A DNA stretch of 30,744 nt, taken from positions 1 through 30,744 of IMG/VR virus record IMGVR_UViG_3300028275_000045, one strand, 5' to 3'. This stretch comes from a virus. The notes under the pieces were generated by a model. The model saw only the letters and a list, made by a program, of their open reading frames with translations, was not told the origin of the DNA and did not search any database. The position numbers were made by a program, and so were the translations under genes. Below, in pieces: positions 21,900-28,832 of this stretch; position 1 is the first letter of the stretch, and each line of letters opens with the position of its first letter.

Positions 21900-23090
21900 T
21901 TAGGAAGCCAGGCCAAGAACTTTGTCCACGGTCTCTGTCTTCATAGCCCTAGCCCGGTTGCGGAGACCATCCCACTCGTTGCCGGACAAACCAGCCAGTT
22001 TGCCGCCAATGATATCAAAGCTGTACCATTGCTCGTTGGACAAACCCTGCCCGGCCCGGGTGAAGGCGTTGATCACCCCGAACAGGTTGTTGCGGCTGGA
22101 GTCGGCCGCCAGCAACTCTTCCTGGTAGGCGCCCAAAACCTTGCTGATGGGTTCGCGGGCAATCTTGAACTCGGTAGCCAGGGCAGCGAAAAGCGGGTAA
22201 ATCGAACCGCTGTCCCATTTCTTGGCCCGGGTATCTAGCAGTTGACCGATACCGCGGGGCAACAGGGGAATCTGGTTTTCCAGATTTTGTCGAATCGCCA
22301 CATACAGGACTTCGTAGTCCGGTTCGCCATTGTGGCGCATCTTCAGGGATTCGCCCTTCTTCTGATCCCAGATGCACCCGTTCATGCAGATGGCCCGGAA
22401 AACAGACGGCAACGAGAACAGGTGACGGGTGCCGACCTCGGAGTTGCCGATAGACAGCATTCCACCGTAGTCGCTGTCGGACTCTTCCCGGATGGAATCT
22501 GGGATCAGGATGTTGCCGTAAATCGTGTCGCTATCCCCCCGCCAGTGCGACAACATGCCGCCAGGTATGATTTCCTGGAGGGTCTTGAGGAACCATTCGT
22601 TGTTGACCTCCATGTACCGGTTGCTGAGGACGGCGCGAAGGGTGCCATCCTGACGGCAACGCCAGAACAGGTTCTTGTCGCTATCAAGATGGCGCAGACC
22701 GTTCTCAAAAACACGAACCAGCGTCTCGTGATCTTGGGTGTCGGTGCTGGCATACAGCTTCGTCGGCAGGAAGTTGCCGACATTTGCCCAGCGGGAAAGC
22801 TGGTTGAGGGCGTGTTGGGTGGGCTTGAAATCCCTGCCGGACGCCTGGTCGCGGATGACAAAACGGCCAGAGTCGGTCAAAGCGGGACGGAACTGGGTGA
22901 TCGTTGCCTCAAAGTCTTCCGTCTGGCTGCGTCCGTCGTAAAGCCTTTCCAGGCCTTGATCAAAAGTGATGCACTTGTCCAGCCACTTCTTGGACACATT
23001 GCGGAAATCCTGCTTGGCACCCATTTCCTGGTGCTGATGCACGAAATCGCCATTGTTACCCGATCCCACCAAAACGCTGCTGTTGCTCAT
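21900..23090 (-). CDS. DUF932-like phage/plasmid protein, 396 aa
   Basis: I chose ATG 23090 ('MSNSSVLVGSGNNGDFV'), with AAGGA upstream. The central part ('RCRQDGTLRAVLSNRYMEVN', then 'NEWFLKTLQEII' and 'SLPSVFRAICMNGCIW') resembles the DUF932 family found on plasmids and phages; DUF932 function is unknown. Long alpha/beta domain, no membrane segment. It has its own sigma-70-like promoter (23148-23175) and terminator, so it is probably expressed separately and perhaps early. Confidence 0.6.
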   Translation of the reverse strand: MSNSSVLVGSGNNGDFVHQHQEMGAKQDFRNVSKKWLDKCITFDQGLERLYDGRSQTEDFEATITQFRPALTDSGRFVIRDQASGRDFKPTQHALNQLSRWANVGNFLPTKLYASTDTQDHETLVRVFENGLRHLDSDKNLFWRCRQDGTLRAVLSNRYMEVNNEWFLKTLQEIIPGGMLSHWRGDSDTIYGNILIPDSIREESDSDYGGMLSIGNSEVGTRHLFSLPSVFRAICMNGCIWDQKKGESLKMRHNGEPDYEVLYVAIRQNLENQIPLLPRGIGQLLDTRAKKWDSGSIYPLFAALATEFKIAREPISKVLGAYQEELLAADSSRNNLFGVINAFTRAGQGLSNEQWYSFDIIGGKLAGLSGNEWDGLRNRARAMKTETVDKVLGLAS

Positions 23091-23147
23091 CGCTCTTTTC
23101 CTTGTCTCACGACTTTTTCGGTTGCAACTCTTGCTCCCGACATTCAA

Positions 23148-23175
23148 ATAATAGCAAGCTGGACAGAGTTGACAA
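23148..23175 (-). promoter_or_regulatory. Sigma-70-type promoter upstream of the DUF932-like gene
   Basis: On the minus strand TTGTCA (23170-23175), a 16-bp spacer and TATTAT (23148-23153), with an extended TGC just before the -10. The start site would lie near 23141, giving a leader of about 50 nt. A second TTGTCAAC lies further upstream (about 23214-23221). Confidence 0.6.
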
Positions 23176-23231
23176 TAGTTTTTTCAAAATTATGTTTGTC
23201 TGGATTATTAATTGGGTTGACAAAAAGACTT

Positions 23232-23262
23232 ACGCGCACCCCTGACTAGCAAAGATGCGCGT
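23232..23262 (-). terminator. Hairpin after the second sigma-like gene
   Basis: ACGCGCA and TGCGCGT form a perfect 7-bp stem with a 17-nt loop, followed by AAGTCTTTTTG on the minus strand, 28 bases past the sigma-like stop. Probable terminator, weaker than the others because of the loop size. Confidence 0.5.
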
Positions 23263-23289
23263 TGAAAAAATCAAGGATGTCTAGACAGA

Positions 23290-23817
23290 CTACATTTTGC
23301 CAATCGAACAAAGCCGATTGTGCGTGCTGCGGATTTCTCCAAAAATCTGATGAACCCGCTGCCTAGAAATACCCATCTCCTGCTTGATTTCCGTCGTGTT
23401 TTTCCCCGCCACGACCAGATCAACAATCTTAGACGCCTTATCATTCAGGTGTCTTTTGATGACATCGGGCCTCTCATCCGGATCTTCGTGCAGATAGAAG
23501 GGTTCGTTTATCCAGCACTTGACCGTGGTATCGACAGGTATTTCCTTGTTCTGCCTCCTCTTCTTGCGGTAGGCCACCAGGAAAGACCAACGGATACGGT
23601 TGATCAGATACCCGAGGAAAGTCATCCGGCGGGAACTGTCGTAATTCTGGAGTGCCATCCACAAGGCAATGCCAGCAATTTGCATGGCCTCATCCTTGTC
23701 AAACTTACCGGTCCACGATTGGCAATGCTTGTGCAGACACGGCTCATACTGCTTGTAGGCCTCGGCGTACTGCTCGTTCGTGACTTTGCACACACCTTTT
23801 TTCGTGATGATGCTCAT
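23290..23817 (-). CDS. Second sigma-70-like factor, 175 aa
   Basis: The ATG at 23817 overlaps the upstream stop by ATGA. Region 2-like sequence: 'FDKDEAMQIAGIALWMALQN' followed by 'FLGYLINRIRWSFLVAYRKK'. Region 4-like HTH: 'IVDLVVAGKNTTEIKQEMGI' then 'SRQRVHQIF'. It differs from the first factor (15068-15583), so the phage may run two promoter programmes. It is one of a cluster with the membrane/coiled-coil and HNH genes. Confidence 0.72.
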   Translation of the reverse strand: MSIITKKGVCKVTNEQYAEAYKQYEPCLHKHCQSWTGKFDKDEAMQIAGIALWMALQNYDSSRRMTFLGYLINRIRWSFLVAYRKKRRQNKEIPVDTTVKCWINEPFYLHEDPDERPDVIKRHLNDKASKIVDLVVAGKNTTEIKQEMGISRQRVHQIFGEIRSTHNRLCSIGKM

Positions 23818-24200
23818 TCGGCACCATCCTTCCTGGCTTTGGCCATGGCCTGGTTGGGGCGGGCCGGGAAGCCAAACTGCTTGATGGCTGCATGATAACC
23901 GTCAGCATAGCCTCCATCGCCGACAGCAAGGATGGCCGCATCGTAACCATCTTTGTAGGCGCTGGCATTTTCGGGCGCCCCGGCACGGATGACGGCGTCG
24001 CGATAACCTTCCTCGTAGCTGGGTTTTGTGCGAAGCTCGGCAATCTCGTCATCCAGGAGCTGCGACCGCTGCTTTTCAAATCGCAGACTGGCCTCCGTTG
24101 CCTTGATGCGCATTTCCATGTTTAGGATCGGGCGAACCGAGAACTGCCAGATACAACTGATCCAGACAACCACAAACAATGTCAATCCCCAGCTTTTCAT
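23814..24200 (-). CDS. Membrane-anchored protein with coiled coil and GY repeats, 128 aa
   Basis: Residues 1-25 ('SWGLTLFVVVWISCIWQFSV') form a single N-terminal membrane segment, followed by a heptad-like coiled coil (about 30-58). Residues about 62-112 contain three repeats: 'YEEGYRDAVIRAG', 'YKDGYDAAILAVG' and 'YADGYHAAIKQFG'. The layout (anchor, coiled coil, small repeats) is like an inner-membrane spanin, but the repeats are unusual. A short basic tail ends the protein. ATGA-coupled to the sigma-like gene. Confidence 0.6.
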   Translation of the reverse strand: MKSWGLTLFVVVWISCIWQFSVRPILNMEMRIKATEASLRFEKQRSQLLDDEIAELRTKPSYEEGYRDAVIRAGAPENASAYKDGYDAAILAVGDGGYADGYHAAIKQFGFPARPNQAMAKARKDGAE

Positions 24201-24622
24201 GGTCTCTCCTTAACCTTTTCTAAAAACCAAGCCGCATCCTTGCTCACATCGACATTCCAGCTTTTCCACCTGAGCAAGTGCCCGAAGTAGAAATGGCACA
24301 AAGGACACAATGTGATCAGATTTTCGGCGTCCAATTCAAGACAAGGCTCACAATGGAAAGGTTTCTTGTGGTGAACCTGAAGACTTTTGTCCGAACCACA
24401 GGCTGCGCAACGGGGGTTGGCATCCAGGTGTTGTCTTCTAACTTTCGGCCACTCCGAAGCCCGCTGCCCCTGAAAGCCTTCAAAACTATTGACCGCTGCC
24501 AACATGGCTATCAGCACATCGGCCAAATCATCCAATGTTTCACCGGAGACAACGGCTGGTCTTCCTTCGTTGTCTGACACAAAGAAACAGCCGTTCTCTC
24601 CGAGCGAAACCTTGAACATCAT
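24197..24622 (-). CDS. HNH endonuclease, 141 aa
   Basis: An HNH nuclease fold is clear in the second half: 'CAAC' (Cys72, Cys75), the catalytic His pair in 'LQVHHKKPF' (His84, His85), Asn101 in 'ENLITLCPLCH' and Cys106/Cys109/His110. Such nucleases nick or cut DNA; in phages they are homing or packaging enzymes. The N-terminal 60 residues are a separate beta-like domain. The ATG shares one base with the preceding TGA (TGATG). Confidence 0.85.
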   Translation of the reverse strand: MMFKVSLGENGCFFVSDNEGRPAVVSGETLDDLADVLIAMLAAVNSFEGFQGQRASEWPKVRRQHLDANPRCAACGSDKSLQVHHKKPFHCEPCLELDAENLITLCPLCHFYFGHLLRWKSWNVDVSKDAAWFLEKVKERP

Positions 24623-25143
24623 CAGCCCCGCAGGGAATCGCGCAAATCCTGCACAGCTCCCTCGATGCGAGAAAGAATGTCGTTGAGGGTGCTGCTCTTG
24701 GACTTCTCCTTCTTCTTGCTGGAGCGGGGATGTCCGTCCGGCAGCAGGTCGTTGTCCTGCTTGTAGTTGGGGTTGGACGGCCTACCCCTGCGCAACAGGT
24801 ACAGGAAGGCTTCGATCCGCTTCAGGCCCCAACGGGTCCGATCCATGCCTGGAGCATGGCTGGTGCTGAACGCTCCGGCCCCGCGACGAAAGACGGCCTT
24901 CAACATGGCCATATTGGCCTTGTATTTCGGGTCTTTGGCGTTGTGTTCTTCCATCAACTTGCGAATTTTTTTCTCGGTCTCCGCTGAAACCTCGATGGAA
25001 TTGTTTGGCTTAGAAGCAGAATCCTTGGGGTTCTTTTTGCTGCCCCGCTTCCTTTCGTCTGGCTTTGCCGGCTTTTTCCTGGGATCGTCCTTCTTTGGGC
25101 GACCATACTGCAAAGCTTTGGCAACATCTTCGTCGAGAGACAT
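24622..25143 (-). CDS. Conserved phage protein with 'GAFSTSHAPG' domain, 173 aa
   Basis: I chose ATG 25143 (AAGGAG 7 nt upstream), not the GTG at 25149. The N-terminal half is very basic (Lys/Arg/Ser runs). The C-terminal half holds 'VFRRGAGAFSTSHAPGMDR' followed by 'RIEAFLYLLRRGRPSNP' and 'QDNDLLPDGHP', a module I have seen in other phage proteins, function unknown. Probably a DNA-interacting protein. Confidence 0.6.
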   Translation of the reverse strand: MSLDEDVAKALQYGRPKKDDPRKKPAKPDERKRGSKKNPKDSASKPNNSIEVSAETEKKIRKLMEEHNAKDPKYKANMAMLKAVFRRGAGAFSTSHAPGMDRTRWGLKRIEAFLYLLRRGRPSNPNYKQDNDLLPDGHPRSSKKKEKSKSSTLNDILSRIEGAVQDLRDSLRG

Positions 25144-25175
25144 CCCCACACTCCTTGAGAAAAGTTTTAACCAGC

Positions 25176-25216
25176 AAAAAGCTTAGGATTTTACATAGGG
25201 TGTTGGCAAGCTTTTT
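25176..25216. terminator. Possible A/T-flanked hairpin
   Basis: AAAAAGCTT and AAGCTTTTT form a 9-bp stem around a 23-base loop between two genes. The stem is A/T-rich and the loop long, so a terminator is only possible. Confidence 0.3.
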
Positions 25217-25223
25217 TGTTTTT

Positions 25224-25502
25224 TTATTCGGAGCTTTCCTGAATTGCCAGGTTTAGCTCTTCGAGTGACATTGAAGACACGAAACTTGGAGTGCGTTCCC
25301 CAACCCACGCTCCGATAACATTGAATTCAAAAAACTCACGGGCTTCTTCTTCGGTCATGCCATCGCGGTACATGTAAATAGCGATGATTTTTTCAATGTC
25401 ATAGACTGCGATCGTCGGTTGATTGAACCGGTGCAAAACACCAATAAAAGCACCTTCGAGGCCGTCACACAGCAAAATGCCTTCAAGGTCATCCACAATC
25501 AA
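25224..25502 (-). CDS. Conserved small phage protein, 92 aa
   Basis: The C-terminal half ('DGMTEEEAREFFEFNVIGAW', 'GERTPSFV') matches a small orphan pattern that recurs in many phage genomes. The N-terminal half is beta-rich ('GILLCDGLEGAFIGVLHRF'). No known function. The frame begins with ATG 25502, 14 bases inside the end of the next upstream gene. Confidence 0.6.
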   Translation of the reverse strand: MIVDDLEGILLCDGLEGAFIGVLHRFNQPTIAVYDIEKIIAIYMYRDGMTEEEAREFFEFNVIGAWVGERTPSFVSSMSLEELNLAIQESSE

Positions 25503-25947
25503 GCTCCTTCAGTCCCATGCGAATCAAAATACCCCTACCCTCTGTTTCGTCGCCGCCATACCTGAAGGTCGATTCACTTTCGTGTGAAAACCCTAGCGAT
25601 GTTGGCAATTGAAAATACGGGAAGGGGTTACCATCAAAAGAGCCGTGTCTCTCGTAATAATCAAGTGGCACAACCTTGAAATAACAATTGCCGCAAATGT
25701 CGTCTCCGACAAATCTAAAACCCCACTGAAAATAATCGGTTGTTCGCCCCTTCTGGGAATTCAACATGGTCCTGACTGTCTCAAGGAAGGCTTCGGCGTC
25801 TTCCTCGGTAGGATGGTGGCCGATAGTCAACTTGGACACAAAACGACCGCTTTCTGTCCTAACGACATGTCCGCGCAAGAGTCTGACACCAGCCTCGCGG
25901 GTTCCGCGCTCACAGGCTTTCAGGTACTCCAGCTTCTTGCGATTCAT
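25489..25947 (-). CDS. Hypothetical protein, 152 aa
   Basis: I chose ATG 25947 (GAGGG upstream); the frame start at 25956 lacks SD support. It is an alpha/beta protein with a Cys pair ('DICGNCYFKV') and a Tyr/Phe-rich centre ('PLDYYERHGSFDGNPFPYF'). No family recognised. It overlaps its neighbours on both sides by a few bases. Confidence 0.5.
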   Translation of the reverse strand: MNRKKLEYLKACERGTREAGVRLLRGHVVRTESGRFVSKLTIGHHPTEEDAEAFLETVRTMLNSQKGRTTDYFQWGFRFVGDDICGNCYFKVVPLDYYERHGSFDGNPFPYFQLPTSLGFSHESESTFRYGGDETEGRGILIRMGLKELDCG

Positions 25948-26294
25948 GCGTCCCAACCCTCAACAACGCCTTTGCTTTCCAGCATGATCGACAAACGCTC
26001 TTCTAGTTCTTCGACCTGAGCCTTCAGCTTCAAATTTTCATTGATCAATTGCATCGATTCTCTTCCAACCCGACACACCTCGTTGTCTAAGCTTTCGATC
26101 TCGTCCTGGCTCTCGCGGACCAATCGCAGGAGCCTCGAGTGTTTTTTCAAAAAGTCTGGCAAAAGTTTTCGGCAGGTATGGATGAAATTCAAATCAAGAA
26201 GGTCGGCCACACCCAACTCAGCAAATCTGTCTGCCGACGAGGCAAGGTCGATTGCTTTCTTGAGTTCCCAGTATTCGTTGTCGTTATCTGTCAT
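25944..26294 (-). CDS. Coiled-coil protein, 116 aa
   Basis: The ATG at 26294 follows GAGGAGG at about 6 nt. The product is helical throughout, with a Leu-rich heptad pattern (residues about 55-110: 'DEIESLDNEVCRVG', 'LKLKAQVEELEERLSIM'). It is a probable coiled coil, perhaps an assembly or interaction protein. No catalytic motif. Confidence 0.55.
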   Translation of the reverse strand: MTDNDNEYWELKKAIDLASSADRFAELGVADLLDLNFIHTCRKLLPDFLKKHSRLLRLVRESQDEIESLDNEVCRVGRESMQLINENLKLKAQVEELEERLSIMLESKGVVEGWDA

Positions 26295-26357
26295 CGCAAC
26301 CTCCTCATCATGGCGAAAAATGCATTTTGCAAAACACAGCGACTTAGTGGGGCGGAT

Positions 26358-26891
26358 TCATCTCTTGATCCACTTCAACCAGGAACTGTCTGGGAAAATA
26401 AAGTCAGGCTTGCCAACGACTTCATCCACAGCCTTGATCACGCCTGGCCAGCCTCCGTTGTAGTCGTGGCCGGTGATGGCCAGCTTGCAGCGAGGCAACC
26501 AGAACTCAATGTCGGCCTTGGCGCCCTCGTAAGTGTGCATGGCGTCGACATAGACAGCATCGACAGACTGGAGGCACGACAACGACTTGAAGTCGTCCGA
26601 AGTGCCTTTCAGCTTGACCAGTCTTTCGCACCCAAAAACCCTGCGATCAAACGCTTTTTCAACAGCGGTCATGTTCTCGTTGCTGGCGGCATCGTTTGGG
26701 TCGTAGCCTGGCAACCAGGGATCGATGCACCAGATGGTGGAATCAGGCAAGGATTCGTGCCAGATGACAGCGGATTCCCCGGAAAAAGAACCAATTTCGA
26801 CAAAATGGCTAACCGCACCCTTGGAAAGCAAAGACTTTGCCAAATCCCTCAAGGATTGCTTGTAGCCGTCATTCGGTCGCATCACATACAT
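26358..26891 (-). CDS. Class I SAM-dependent methyltransferase (Methyltransf_24-like), 177 aa
   Basis: I chose ATG 26891, 5 nt after GGGGGG. SAM-binding motif I is 'HFVEIGSFSGESA' (about 29-41); the acidic second strand is 'TIWCIDPWLPG'; 'VDAVYVDAMHTYEGAKADIE' is the family motif with the ligand-contacting Asp and His; 'HDYNGGWPGVIKAVDEV' follows. It would methylate a small molecule or sugar residue. Nearby glycosyltransferases make a glycan-modifying role possible. Preceded by tandem terminators. Confidence 0.75.
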   Translation of the reverse strand: MYVMRPNDGYKQSLRDLAKSLLSKGAVSHFVEIGSFSGESAVIWHESLPDSTIWCIDPWLPGYDPNDAASNENMTAVEKAFDRRVFGCERLVKLKGTSDDFKSLSCLQSVDAVYVDAMHTYEGAKADIEFWLPRCKLAITGHDYNGGWPGVIKAVDEVVGKPDFIFPDSSWLKWIKR

Positions 26892-26902
26892 AAGAACCCC
26901 CC

Positions 26903-26939
26903 AATAAAAAAGGCGGCGACCTTTTGGGGTCACCGCCTC
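26903..26939 (-). terminator. Intrinsic terminator before the methyltransferase gene
   Basis: AGGCGGTGACC and GGTCGCCGCCT (one G-T pair) form an 11-bp stem followed by TTTTTTATT on the minus strand. Confidence 0.85.
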
Positions 26940-26941
26940 TG

Positions 26942-26965
26942 AAAAGCCCGATTCGTTTATCGGGC
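26942..26965 (-). terminator. Intrinsic terminator after the 31-aa microgene
   Basis: GCCCGAT, a 6-nt loop and ATCGGGC form a perfect 7-bp stem followed by TTTTC. The TAA of the microgene lies inside the stem. It is immediately followed by the second terminator at 26903-26939. Confidence 0.65.
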
Positions 26966-27052
26966 CGTCGCCCTCTTGTTGTTGGCCGCTATCCTTGTCA
27001 AGGCTGCGATCAACTCTTTCCTGCGAACAATCTTCTTCCTGATCTTGTTCAT
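26957..27052 (-). CDS. Basic microprotein, 31 aa
   Basis: ATG 27052 follows AAGGAAGGAG at good spacing. The 31 residues ('MNKIRKKIVRRKELIAALTR' then 'IAANNKRATAR') carry 12 Lys/Arg and form one amphipathic helix. The frame lies between the tRNA-Met and two terminators, so it is probably transcribed with the tRNA. No homologue is known to me; a nucleic-acid- or RNA-polymerase-binding role is speculation. Confidence 0.5.
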   Translation of the reverse strand: MNKIRKKIVRRKELIAALTRIAANNKRATAR

Positions 27053-27080
27053 AGGGGACTCCTTCCTTTGAGAAAACCAT

Positions 27081-27153
27081 TGCGGGAGGCTGGACTCGAA
27101 CCAGCGATCTCCACCTTATGAGGGTGGCGAGATAGCCTCTTCTCTACTCCCGT
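27081..27153 (-). tRNA. tRNA-Met(CAT)
   Basis: A 73-nt cloverleaf: acceptor ACGGGAG/CTCCCGC, D-arm GAGA/TCTC, anticodon arm CCACC-CTCATAA-GGTGG (anticodon CAT), a 5-nt variable loop and T-arm GCTGG-TTCGAGT-CCAGC, discriminator A. CCA is not encoded. The first acceptor pair is A-C. It could read AUG as Met, or AUA if lysidine-modified (Ile2). Confidence 0.88.
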
Positions 27154-27242
27154 ACAACGCACGACAAGGGATGGCAAGCCGTGCGTGTATTGTCAACCGT
27201 GCCGACCGGAAACCCAATCCTAAACACGGTCAACAATTTTTC

Positions 27243-27596
27243 TTAGTACCGGCAGCATGCGTAAAACATGCCGTTGCGTCCCTGTGCAACGCCGATCTCG
27301 CGGGGAGAACCGCCGAAACGGGGCTTGCAGCAGGAATTGATGGCAGCCTGGGGGGTGGAACCCATACCCACGCCCTCAAAGCGATATCCGCCGCGGAAAA
27401 AGTGGCCAATCCTGCCAATTCCGGCCAGATAAGCAGCCACTTCCTGGGCGTTAGTAACCGTGGTAACGGTGGTTGTGGTCTGGGTCTGGGTTACGGTTTT
27501 GGTTCCTGTCACAACCGCCTTACGACGTAAAGGGCCAGCCGAAGCTGCGGAAGCCACCATAGCCAGAGCCAACAGACCAAAAACAAATCGCTTCAT
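27243..27596 (-). CDS. Planctomycete-type small secreted Cys-rich protein, 117 aa
   Basis: I chose ATG 27596 ('MKRFVFGLLALAMVASAASA'), with GAGG upstream; residues 1-20 are a signal peptide. A Thr-rich stretch follows ('TVTQTQTTTTVTTV'), then a globular domain with 'GVGMGSTPQAAINSCCKP' and the C-terminal 'VAQGRNGMFYACCRY'. The latter motif resembles a family of small secreted proteins of Planctomycetes. Function unknown. It suggests a planctomycete host or acquisition from one. Confidence 0.65.
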   Translation of the reverse strand: MKRFVFGLLALAMVASAASAGPLRRKAVVTGTKTVTQTQTTTTVTTVTNAQEVAAYLAGIGRIGHFFRGGYRFEGVGMGSTPQAAINSCCKPRFGGSPREIGVAQGRNGMFYACCRY

Positions 27597-27612
27597 AGTT
27601 ACCTCGTCCTTG

Positions 27613-27635
27613 AAAAAAGGCACAGGCCGCCTGCC
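27613..27635 (-). terminator. Probable terminator upstream of the secreted-protein gene
   Basis: A GC-rich imperfect hairpin (GGCAGGCGGCCTGTGCC) is followed by TTTTTTC on the minus strand. It would end the transcript of the 33-aa and 180-aa genes. Confidence 0.45.
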
Positions 27636-27678
27636 CACGCCGACTCCTTATGGTAAACCATTCAGGGAAACCGTCTAG

Positions 27679-27780
27679 TTATCTCCAAGAATTTTTTCGG
27701 AGAAGCATCCAAGCAATGAAAGTAAAGCTGGCCACGCAAGCTAGGTCAGATATACATCGGTAAAGATCGTATTCTTTCAC
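27679..27780 (-). CDS. Single-pass membrane microprotein, 33 aa
   Basis: GTG 27780 overlaps the TGA of the 180-aa gene (GTGA). Direct translation gives 33 residues with one hydrophobic segment ('ISDLACVASFTFIAWMLL') and a basic end ('RKNSWR'), matching a small membrane peptide. Coupled translation and the terminator after it support a real gene. Function unknown. Confidence 0.45.
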   Translation of the reverse strand: MKEYDLYRCISDLACVASFTFIAWMLLRKNSWR

Positions 27781-28319
27781 GGCAAGAATCTCCAAGTCGG
27801 GGTTGGGTTAGGAAGCCAGCCAGCTTCGTAGGCTTCGCCACCCAAAATTTCGCGCAATTGATCTAGTTTCAAACGCTTGGAGTAGAGTGGTATGTTTCGG
27901 TATTGATCGTCAAGCAAATCGTACACTTTATAAATTAAGTCGTTTTCCCGTTGTACGATCAACCAAAAATCCCGGGACTCACCATAACCCTGCAAGATAT
28001 TCCGACGACAAACTTCATCAAACGGTCGATTGTATTTATTCGCCCAAATCATGTAACAAGTCGTTCCTTCCACATAAAAATCGATATAAAAAAATTTCTT
28101 GGCATCTGCCAGTTTTGCCCGACAGGTCAGCGTTTGCTCGTAGGCGTCACGAGCTTTGTTCAAGGAAGTACAGTCTGGATAAGCAAAAAGCTCTAGGTCC
28201 TGGGCGACCTGGGCGATCAGATTCCTGACGAAAGGATTTTCTTGGACTGCGGTTGGGGGAACCCAGACCCGTTCAAAGACGATGAGGTAGGCAATTACCA
28301 GCTTGCCCAATCCCACCAT
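27777..28319 (-). CDS. Hypothetical protein, 180 aa
   Basis: The frame starts at ATG 28319, one base after the upstream stop. The N-terminus is hydrophobic ('GLGKLVIAYLIVFERVWVPP'), perhaps a signal anchor. The rest is soluble, rich in Tyr and Asp ('FFYIDFYVEGTTCYMIWANK', 'YDLLDDQYRNIPL'). No family recognised. Confidence 0.5.
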   Translation of the reverse strand: MVGLGKLVIAYLIVFERVWVPPTAVQENPFVRNLIAQVAQDLELFAYPDCTSLNKARDAYEQTLTCRAKLADAKKFFYIDFYVEGTTCYMIWANKYNRPFDEVCRRNILQGYGESRDFWLIVQRENDLIYKVYDLLDDQYRNIPLYSKRLKLDQLREILGGEAYEAGWLPNPTPTWRFLP

Positions 28320-28320
28320 G

Positions 28321-28641
28321 TCACACCGTATGAGTCCCTTCGACCCCGCGCTTGGTCCTGTTGGCCGTCCGATGCTGGCACCAATGAAGGGCTTCTTCCA
28401 GCTTGGTGATGGCCAGGGCGTTCTCTCGGCAGGCGAACTTGCCCGACTGGTAATGTTGCAGGCGGTCGATGGCGGCTTGAATTACCCCTTCGACGAAGGC
28501 TCCATTCGGCTCCTTACGAAACCCGTCCACGGCCAGCGGGCCATTCTGCCAATCGATTTGAATGCCAGTCCCCCAAGTGCGACCCCCAGCCGGGTTGCCG
28601 TTGTCGTCCACTTCGTGTTGGGATTTGATTTCTTGCAGCAT
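28321..28641 (-). CDS. Conserved small phage protein ending 'RGVEGTH', 106 aa
   Basis: I chose ATG 28641 with AAGGA upstream; the longer frame to 28731 runs into the tRNA-like element. The sequence 'GGRTWGTGIQIDWQNGPL', 'NGAFVEGVIQAAIDRLQ', 'KFACRENALAITKLEEAL' and 'RTKRGVEGTHTV' resembles a small protein family common in phages of several hosts, with no established function. Confidence 0.65.
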   Translation of the reverse strand: MLQEIKSQHEVDDNGNPAGGRTWGTGIQIDWQNGPLAVDGFRKEPNGAFVEGVIQAAIDRLQHYQSGKFACRENALAITKLEEALHWCQHRTANRTKRGVEGTHTV

Positions 28642-28658
28642 GGTCTTTCCTTGGTTAT

Positions 28659-28747
28659 CGCCGAAAGAGGGACTCGAACCCTCATTATCGAGTATGCGGC
28701 CCGATATCTTCTGGTAGCGCCTCAACCGCACTCAAACACTACCTGGC
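28659..28747 (-). pseudogene. Possible degenerate class II tRNA (Ser/Leu-like)
   Basis: A perfect T-arm (GAGGG-TTCGAGT-CCCTC) is followed by TTTCGGC and G. Upstream are a Ser-like D-arm ('TTTGAGTGCGGTTGAGGC') and a 7-bp long-variable-arm stem (TATCGGG/CTCGATA, one wobble). The 89-nt span fits a class II tRNA, but the acceptor pairs poorly and the 3' half of the anticodon stem is missing. It is probably a tRNA relic. Confidence 0.4.
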
Positions 28748-28832
28748 CCATGGCTGCTGGCCTGTCACACGGTCGGCTCACGCCGAAGGGGATGGTGCGG
28801 CCCCGGCAGCTTAGATCATTCCGGCAATGGTA
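28748..28832. other. Intergenic stretch between desaturase gene and tRNA-like relic
   Basis: Together with the relic this makes a 190-base gap without a gene. I see no ORF of note and no clear terminator in these bases; a weak GCCGA/TCGGC pairing is the only structure. Confidence 0.5.

Noticed and set aside
21695-21916. 73-codon frame across the hairpin cluster
   Set aside because: Crosses a strong terminator and begins inside the end of the DUF932-like gene.
22242-23249. 335-codon plus-strand frame opposite the DUF932-like gene
   Set aside because: Shadow of the minus-strand gene; no SD or domain.
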